64,000 nt of DNA from Kingdonia uniflora. Taxonomy: Eukaryota > Streptophyta > Magnoliopsida > Ranunculales > Circaeasteraceae. Of the stretch, positions 57,573 to 64,000 are shown piece after piece (position 1 is the first letter of the stretch; every line of letters starts with the position of its first letter). The notes beneath the pieces were generated by a model. That model saw only the letters and a list, made by a program, of their open reading frames with translations, had not been told where the DNA came from and did no database searches. Location of the stretch: the NCBI GenBank assembly GCA_014058105.1, contig JACGCM010001272.1:3720001-3784000 (forward strand), given 5' to 3'. The translations under genes and the position numbers were made by a program.

Positions 57573-58116
57573 TTTAATCCATAATACGATGAAGAAGCTC
57601 TAGTTAGCTGAAGGATACGAAGAACACCAAAATTGGGGAAAATAAAGCTTCAATTGCCCAGAATAAAAACGAAGTAGATTACAATGAATCACTCCAAAAC
57701 CCTAGGCTTCTCTTAGAACTGTTTCAGATCTAACATAAAAAACTAAATCTAGAAAATAAACTAAGTCCCCTTTATATACTAGGGAACTTAAAATACAAAA
57801 AGAATACATCTCGACGTAAAATACCCCTCAAAAATACCATCACCGCCATAAGGAAAAATGTTAAATCGCGCCTCTGTTCGAACATAACAAGTTTTTGTTC
57901 GAATAAACAAAAATGTATTCGAATACACATAATTTGAATTTGAATAAAACTTATCAAGCTAAAATGTATTTGAACAGACATAAGTCTATTCGAATAAAAT
58001 TGGTCAGGCTAAAATGTATTCGAATAGGAAAAGACTCTATTCGAATGCAAAAGGGTGTATTTGAACAGACTATAAACTTCTTAAAAAGTCAAAAAAACTT
58101 AGATCATCTTAGATCA
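57573..58116 (-). repeat. Element E 3' LTR
   Basis: Parallel over its whole length to 60343-60901. On the minus strand it starts TGATCTAAGATGATCTAAG. It contains a TATATAAAGG box (57767-57777) and an array of TTCGAA-type palindromes at 57895-58080. The edge near 57573 is uncertain by a few bases. Confidence 0.85.
57895..58080. repeat. Array of TATTCGAATA-like palindromes in LTR E
   Basis: About ten copies of TTCGAA(T/C)A or one-base variants (TTTGAATA, TTCGAACA), spaced 15-30 bases. The equivalent array in the other LTR is at 60645-60860. It lies upstream of the LTR TATA box in the reading direction of E. Confidence 0.75.
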
Positions 58117-58429
58117 TGGCTCCCCCTTTAAGAACCTTGACCTCATGCTCAAGCTAGAATTAGAACGGTGGAAATGCGGTGCTGCCCATTATCCTACGAT
58201 ACCACTTCGACATACTAGGTAGCTAACCCTTCTTCCCAACTCGGAACGACTCAAAACCACCACATGTCTTCCCTGGCAGTAACTTTTGACGAAACACACT
58301 ACATCCCTTAGGATCATCATATCCCACAGTATAACCAGACCTAACAAAAGGCTGTATCTGCATAGAAACCAATATAGTGGAAATAGTCGGTAATAGGAGT
58401 CGAGATAACCAATCAGCCAATTTGTTGTC

Positions 58430-58905
58430 TACTCCCTTCGTATACTGTATAATTAAGGGAAATTATTAGAGATACGACCTCCCCTTCATCTGGTGAGCTT
58501 GTTGTAGCTTGGACCGTGTAGCGAAAAACTGGAACGGTTTGTAATCAGTATGTACCACAACCTCCTCTTGTAACTTCCCCAAATTGGTTCATTGCCTAAA
58601 AATTGCTGTTATTGGAGACAACACTCGAGCTGACATACCCTCCACAACCGGTCGTACCAACAAGACAAACTTGCCGCTCGCATTAACCAACCGCTTCACC
58701 TGAGCGTCGTTACCAAATTTAACGTAGTAACATGCTCCTTACAAGAATTGATATGGAACTCCTTTCCCTCCTTCACAAGACGATACTTGCGAGCTCTACG
58801 GTAATAAATCGCATCTCAGTCCCAAAGATAAGGGCTACCTAAGATAACCTGACACACATCCAAAGGAACCACCTCACACGTTACCTCGTCAATAAACTTC
58901 TAAGA
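58430..58905 (-). pseudogene. Element E protease end and RNase H remnant
   Basis: On the minus strand, DVCQVILGSPYLWDRDAIYY (protease-RT linker, about 58860-58800) is followed by short unclear sequence. Then comes an RNase H end (VVVHTDYKPFQFFATRSKLQ, then TKGVDNKLADWLSRL) with two stops between. The RT palm is absent, so a deletion joins the RT start to the RNase H end. Confidence 0.7.
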
Positions 58906-58907
58906 AA

Positions 58908-59138
58908 TCAAAACTTGAATGTACACTGCTTCGTGACCATCACCTCCGCATCTTCCTGAAACCACCCCAAGCCATACAGCTTAGGATGAGCTGTAGTCGT
59001 CAAACCTATCTTCTTCACCAACATCTCAGAAATCAAAATTTTTTGACTACCCAGATCAATAATGGCCTTGACTAAACTCTGCATCACCTGAATACTGACA
59101 TGAAAAAGCTCTTCCCGACTCTCCTCCCCGGCAACCAA
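58908..59138 (-). pseudogene. Element E protease
   Basis: 77 codons with IDLGSQKILISEMLVKKIGL, an aspartic-protease DLGS/DSGS-type active site, and the typical HPKLYGLGWFQEDAEVMVTK continuation. A stop separates it from gag just upstream. Confidence 0.75.
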
Positions 59139-59144
59139 AGTCTG

Positions 59145-60304
59145 CTAAAATGTAAGTGGAAGCTTAGGATTCGGTTTATCTAAACCCAGAAGGACATCAA
59201 CCTCTGCGGCTAGTGCATATCTCTCTTTCTTGCTCTTCTCCTCCTTCGGATTAAGCTCCAGGTAAAGTTTCCAACAGTAATCAGAAATATACCCACTCGC
59301 CTTACAATGATTACAATGATACTCCTTGGACGAAGACCCCTCTCCTTTGGCCTCTCCCTTATGCTCATTTTTCCAACTAGACTTGTACCCTGACTTGACC
59401 TTGTCATCTTCTTTGTCACTCTTCAAGTATTTACCTTCAATGGCAATTGCCTTTACGGTAGCATCTTCGATATTGGCCATAGTAAAGAGCTTCAACTCTC
59501 TCCTAATGGACTCCGACAAACCCCCCGTGTACTTCATAAACACCTCATACTTGTCCATATCAATGTCCAAAACCAAAGCTTGGTATGGAATGCCGTATTA
59601 TACTCTTGTACGGATTGCTCAAACTTTTGGCACAAATTGTGTCATTTATACCATCTCTCTTGCTCATACCCAATTGGATAAAACTATTTTTGTACTAAAA
59701 CCTTGAATTCTTTCCAACCCAAACCTCATACATCATGGCATTTTCGATAAAATTTCTACCATGTGAGTGCATGACTTGCGAATTTCAACGTAGTAAAACA
59801 TATTTGTTGAGCATTAGAGTATTCGTAAACAGAAAAATAGGTTTTTAATCTATCCAACCAATTATCCAATATCTTGGCATCGATCGAACCATCGAATATC
59901 AAAATTTTAATCTTAAAACCAATATGAAGATTATCCAGAAGATTCGTGGACTTACCAATAACCGATCACTCCTCGCCGAAATTGGCATCACTAAAATCAT
60001 TAAAAACTAGAACGTCCTCGTCACCATCCACCTCTATAACCCCTTTTTTCTTCGAACGACCTCGCCGTTTCACCGAAGTGGAAGCCTTAGTAAGGTTCGT
60101 GAGATGCAACTGCTCTACTAACTACCATAGAGTAGAAGTTTGGGCGGAAACTATCGTTTCCAATATCGTGAGTCTTTCATTGGGATCGCCCATTTCCAAA
60201 TCGTCTTTCTTCTTTGAATTAGGTTTCCGATGGATCTTTAACAAACTTACTAACTTCTCCTTCGTTTGCTTGAGACGGTCATGTGTAGAGACCATAAGCC
60301 ACAA
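59145..60304 (-). pseudogene. gag: Element E gag with zinc knuckle
   Basis: The minus strand carries an N-terminal helix (60304-60122, with NERLTILETIVSAQT), then a capsid part near 59900-59750 (IFDGSIDAKILDNWLDRL, KTYFSVYEYSNAQQICF), and an open C-terminal stretch 59576-59145 with a CCHC-like knuckle, CNHCKASGYISDYCWKL, whose usual His is replaced by Tyr/Ile context. Stops and one shift break the N-terminal half. Confidence 0.75.
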
Positions 60305-60333
60305 TCAAGCACCGAAGATCGTAACTGGAAAAT

Positions 60334-60341
60334 TGATACCA
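60334..60341 (-). other. Element E primer-binding site (initiator-Met type)
   Basis: TGGTATCA on the minus strand right after the LTR, the start of the usual initiator tRNA-Met primer site. The following bases have diverged. Confidence 0.6.
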
Positions 60342-60342
60342 C

Positions 60343-60901
60343 TTAATCCACAATACGATGAAGAAGCTCTAGTTAGCTAAAAGATACGAAGAACACCAAA
60401 ATTGGGAAAAATAAAGCTTCAATTGCTTTAAAAAAAAATGAAGTAGATTACAATAAATCACTCCAAAACCGTAGGCTTCTCTCAGAACTCTTTCAGATCT
60501 AACATAAAAAACTTAACCTAGAAAATAACCTAAGTCCCCTTTATGTACTAGGGAACTTAAAACACTAAATGAACGCATCTCGAGGTAAAATACCCTTCAA
60601 AAATACCATCACCGCCAAAAGGAAAAAGGCTGAATCGCGCCTCTATTCGAACAGAACAAGTTTCTGTTCGAATAAACAAAAATATATTCGAATACACTTA
60701 ATTTGTATTTGAATAAAACTGATCAGGCTAAAATGAATTCGAACAGACGTAACTCTATTCGAATAAAACTAATCAGGCTTAACTGTATTTGAATAGGAAA
60801 AGACTCTATTCGAATACAAAAGGGTGTATTCAAATAGACTAAAAAGTCTATTCGAATAGACTTCTTAAAAAGTAAAAAAAAACTCAGATCCTCCTGGATC
60901 A
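60343..60901 (-). repeat. Element E 5' LTR
   Basis: Direct repeat of 57573-58116 with scattered differences; ends GGATCA on the plus strand. Confidence 0.85.
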
Positions 60902-60951
60902 ACATTTCTCTCTCTACAACTATTGATAATTTATTAGGGTGAGAGTACGAG

Positions 60952-60959
60952 TTTTTATA
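60952..60959 (-). promoter_or_regulatory. TATA box of the element A large antisense gene
   Basis: TATAAAAA on the minus strand. Downstream AATTTATTA/ATCAATAG and GAGAGAGAA match the leader of the C antisense gene. Element E now separates it from the ATG at 57072. Confidence 0.5.
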
Positions 60960-62405
60960 CTCCCCTTCAGTTTTCAAAATAACGGCTCCTTCTGACACGC
61001 GTCAGCCGCATCTACTATCTTTACAGGTATGTCTTTTCAGGAAATAGTATTATCATGACTTCCGTGATAACGTCTACTGTCATTACAATTGTTTTTATTG
61101 TCTGCCATTAAAAAAAAATTGCGCCTCTTCCCCAATATAGTACAAATGACCAATCACCTTACTTTTATACTCTACCAAGATCGTATAACATTTCTAAAAT
61201 ATTTATGTATTCAAAATTTGAAGATATCTAAGCAGTTGTTAAAATCCTACAGCAGTCATCCACAATAAACATACACAAACAGTAAAGCAGAATATTTTAT
61301 TCTTATTCAATCAGATTGATACATCAACTCTGCCTTATCTTACATTTATTGTGGTGCCAACACAGAATACTAAAAAACTGATTACTTATTACGAACTCTT
61401 ACATTTCAAACTTACCGAACCCTATAGTTACATCTAAAGCAACCCAAATGGGTCACCTCCCCACTTATAAATATCTTTCCTCTTGCTGCCCTTGCATCCT
61501 CTTCTACAAGTTTGTCTCATGCGAACTGTCAAACAGTCATTTCTCGTACCGTGGCATCCAGTAGAGACAGACGAAATACATTGCGCCAAAAAAATGATCA
61601 TACTCTACACGCCTACCTTCATCATCTAAGCCGATCAAATTCAATGGCCATTCTGGTAATACAGTATGCTAAGGTAGTCAATGGAAATATCGCTGAAGAA
61701 GTTCAGCAACCTTGATATGAAACCTACCATCTGCTGCTTGACGAACACACTGAGAGCGCGTCCTCACCATGGTTACTCGCACTACTTCCACAACAAATTA
61801 ATCTTACAGAAGATACAAGACATAGAAGCTAAGAATCACCACTTTATATAGTCACCAGGAAGATCTTTAAGAGTCTAGATCCCCCACAAATTTTGTGGAA
61901 GGATATATTTTTTGCCAGTTCGAATACACAGATCGCAAAAAACCCTATACCTTTACAACAACCCAACCATCTTACCGAAGTTATCTACTTCCCATCATCA
62001 TATTTTTGAGCTCCTATAATTTTTCAACTCATACCTATCACTACAATTTATCGATATCCACATTAACATCCTTATAGTTTGCGTTTCCCCCTCATACTCC
62101 ATCATAAACTAACACCTATTTTCAGAAAGCTGCTTACATAAGTTTGAAGCACAGTATCAAGATAACAGAATGATAACATTTCATTAATTAGTTCAAAAAA
62201 TTTCTTACAGATTACTTTACAAATATACTATTACTCCAGACAATATATAAATTACTTTCCAAGTTACATCAAATAACAGTTCGTAATGCATATCAGCAGT
62301 CAATGAGGAAGAAGATGCAAAACTTGAAGCAGCTTCCAAACTTTGATCCCATACTGCAAGGCACAGGAAATAGTAGAACGAGAAATCGCAGATGAATGAT
62401 CTTCT
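60960..62405. other. 3' part of element A without a clear gene
   Basis: Corresponds in position to the spacer between the two antisense units of B and C. Short frames at 61512-61715 and 61895-62077 have no counterpart and no domain. Confidence 0.45.
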
Positions 62406-62783
62406 TCATGGACAATATCTATGGTTCATGGAAAAAAATGTTCTCCCACCATAACCCCCACCTCTCCGTATGCTAGAGACAGATGGAAGGTCATATTCCT
62501 TAGAAAGGACCCATACACTAGCGCGATACCGGTAAGAGTCCCTTGAATGAATGCCTACTGCTTCATCTTTAGTTGTCACAACCTCCTCAGCCAACAGCCG
62601 AAGCCAATTGCAGTGCTCCGCCTGAGACGTTAACAGATAGTGGAAATGCACCATCTGATAATAATCATCCCTCGCCTCTATCACCTCTTCATATGATATA
62701 CGGTAATAGGTAGGCGACACAGGAATTTGTGTCAGCAGATGCAAAGGTTGGTATCCAAAATACCTGATGCACAGTTCTTCCAT
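62406..62783 (-). CDS. Small antisense ORF of element A, 125 aa, unrecognised
   Basis: Open from ATG 62783 to its stop at 62406, about 390 bases from the 3' LTR on the strand opposite to gag-pol, the same place as the 108-codon frame of C. The sequence (EELCIRYFGYQPLHLLTQIP, EVIEARDDYYQMVHFHYLLT, then NWLRLLAEEV) shares little wording with the C protein beyond an EAR-x-x motif and a following N/W patch, so homology is positional and weak. A TATAAA lies at 62887-62892 on the same strand. There is no signal peptide or membrane segment. Confidence 0.45.
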   Translation of the reverse strand: MEELCIRYFGYQPLHLLTQIPVSPTYYRISYEEVIEARDDYYQMVHFHYLLTSQAEHCNWLRLLAEEVVTTKDEAVGIHSRDSYRYRASVWVLSKEYDLPSVSSIRRGGGYGGRTFFSMNHRYCP

Positions 62784-63154
62784 CTTTTAACAAATCCTAG
62801 ACTCTCAAGGTTGGTTCCTCATAGTCACCATTCTCTCAACAGTTAGAAGATTTCAAGAACATAAACAAGAACAAAGAAGAAATAAGTTTATAGACGAAGA
62901 CTTGGGTTCATCACACACAACTCAGAGAGACTTTTGTACTATGATCAGCATTTTAGCTGACTCTTCAGATTCCTAAAATCAGAAGGATTTCCCATACAAA
63001 CAACACTGATTAGAACCATTGGTTCTAGGAAACCCAAAAGACACAAACATAGATTCATGAATATAAGATAGAAATGATTCCCATATATTAATAACCGCCT
63101 TAATGATATTTCTCAACCAACACCACTCGCCCACAATGTTTATCGTACTGTTGG

Positions 63155-63169
63155 CTGAGAGGGGGCAGT
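63155..63169 (+). other. Element A polypurine tract
   Basis: CTGAGAGGGGGCAGT directly before the 3' LTR start. Confidence 0.8.
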
Positions 63170-63295
63170 TCTAGTGGCTTATTCTGTATCTAGGACTAAT
63201 GCTTCATCTTCGACCAAGATATAAACGTTTGACCTGATTAACAAAGCACGTGGCACAATCAGAATTAAAACAGTAACATCAGGAATGTAGTGGCC
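63170..63295 (+). repeat. Element A 3' LTR, first part
   Basis: TCTAGTGGCTTATTCTGTAT ... ATCAGGAA, parallel to 18553-18668. Interrupted by the LTR of element D. Confidence 0.8.
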
Positions 63296-64000
63296 TACTC
63301 GTAACTTTCTACTCGAAGCCTACTCGCAGCCTTCTACCCCAGCCTTCTACTCGAAGCATACTCGCAGCCATCTACTCGAAGCCTACTCGCAGCCTTCTAC
63401 CCCAGACATACACTCGAAGGCTACTTCGAAGCCTATCCTACTCGAACTTATCGAAGCCTCGAGGATGAACTCCATATCACAGCAGAAACACTTCAACCAT
63501 ATCCGTATATGGTCAAAATGTGAGAAGGCAGATAGCCAGCTCACTAGAAAAGAAAACGCAGTTATTGGTCTGTGCAACTACAGTGACAGGCCTGACCACT
63601 GCACCACAGTACAAAGACATCTCCAATAAATGCTACAGTGACAGAGCAGACCTGTCCGCCGCCCATACCCCACTGGGATATCCTGACAGTAATCATGTAA
63701 CCAGGCCCACACTTGGTGACTCAGCCTCCTATGATTCCATAAATAGGAGAGATGGGGAACCAAGGTGGGGTTAGAAAAATTCCTCCCAGCCCTCTTGCAT
63801 TTTACCTTCGACCCTTCTGTAAAACCCAGCACTCGAACCTTTAATTATTCATCAGTAATATAAATTCTCTTAAAAATCTTCATCAGAGGTTGTAGAGCGC
63901 CACATTCGGGCCTCTACGCAAGTATATTGTCTATTGATTTTTTACATTCTAGGTTATATACTTGAATTCCTTTGTTTGAAGATAAAAACCCGTGGTGTAA
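63296..64000 (+). repeat. Element D LTR (B/C type), running off the window
   Basis: TGTAGTGGCCTACTCGTAAC start, an internal repeat of CTACTCGAAGCCTACTCGCA units (63300-63420), a CATAAATA box at 63738-63746 and the late motif GAGGTTGTAGAGCGCCACATT. About 50 more bases would complete the LTR by comparison with C. AGGAA before it is the candidate target duplication. It may be a 5' LTR or a solo LTR. Confidence 0.82.

Larger units (their letters stand above)
57573..60901 (-). mobile_element. Element E: internally deleted Ty3/gypsy retrotransposon
   Basis: Two directly repeated LTRs (57573-58116 and 60343-60901) flank 2.2 kb read on the minus strand: primer site, gag, protease, then a jump to the end of RNase H. 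Most of RT and all of integrase are missing. A polypurine tract (AAAGGGGGAG on the minus strand, about 58120-58129) precedes the 3' LTR. It lies inside the 5' leader of the element A antisense gene, about 50 bp downstream of its TATA box. A clean target duplication was not found (ACATT is the candidate on the right). Confidence 0.85.
18553..63295 (+). mobile_element. Element A: Tat-like Ty3/gypsy retrotransposon, split by later insertions
   Basis: 5' LTR (about 18553/18744-19265), primer site (19266 on), gag, protease, RT/RNase H, second RNase H and integrase up to about 24783, tandem repeats, then an antisense coding region that continues beyond element B at 52849 and beyond element E at 60902 to a polypurine tract and 3' LTR at 63170. 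Without B and E the internal part is about 14 kb. The second RNase H after RT/RNase H, the TTTGGCGCC start and the antisense region point to the Tat lineage. All plus-strand frames are interrupted by stops. Confidence 0.85.

Overview
This window is repeat-dominated DNA from a plant nucleus, most likely a eudicot. It contains Ty3/gypsy elements of the Athila and Tat lineages, a hAT element, and fragments of plant genes (a RAP2.4-type ERF factor, a CDKC kinase, a HIPL protein) that keep plant-type splice sites. I found no intact host gene, tRNA, rRNA or CRISPR. The species cannot be named from the sequence alone.

Layout. (1) 1-~6200: minus-strand Athila-like element F: pol, gag, long leader, tRNA-Asp-type primer site and 5' LTR; its other end is left of the window. 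(2) 6426-7424: broken AP2/ERF pseudogene. (3) 7425-18552: AT-rich non-coding DNA with short tandem repeats, a 670-bp inverted repeat carrying a CDKC exon in both arms, and unassigned exon-like pieces. (4) 18553-64000: a stack of nested elements. Tat-like element A (plus strand) starts with its LTR at about 18.5-19.3 kb and ends in a 3' LTR at 63170. Element B (26252-52848, target duplication CATCA) sits inside A. Element C (40688-52708, duplication CTATT/CCATT) sits inside the 3' LTR of B. A 2.7-kb hAT element (27156-29883, 8-bp duplication GCCTAAGT) sits in the gag of B. Element E (57573-60901, minus strand, internally deleted) sits in the 3' part of A. The LTR of another B/C-type element, D, starts at 63296 inside the 3' LTR of A and runs off the window.

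Elements A, B and C share one plan: LTR, primer site, gag, protease, reverse transcriptase/RNase H, a second RNase H, integrase, a block of tandem repeats, then a 3' region whose coding potential is on the opposite strand. All plus-strand gag-pol frames carry stops or frameshifts.

The most interesting content is that antisense region. In B and C it holds two units: a spliced gene (TATA-like box, 5'-UTR intron, two short coding introns, acidic and coiled-coil protein) and, next to the 3' LTR, a 108-codon gene with its own TATAAATA box. The small gene is still open in C. Element A has a diverged version of the large gene, split by B. Antisense extra ORFs are known in Tat-lineage elements (for example gene 23 of Grande), so the large gene probably belongs to a described class. 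I do not recognise the small one.
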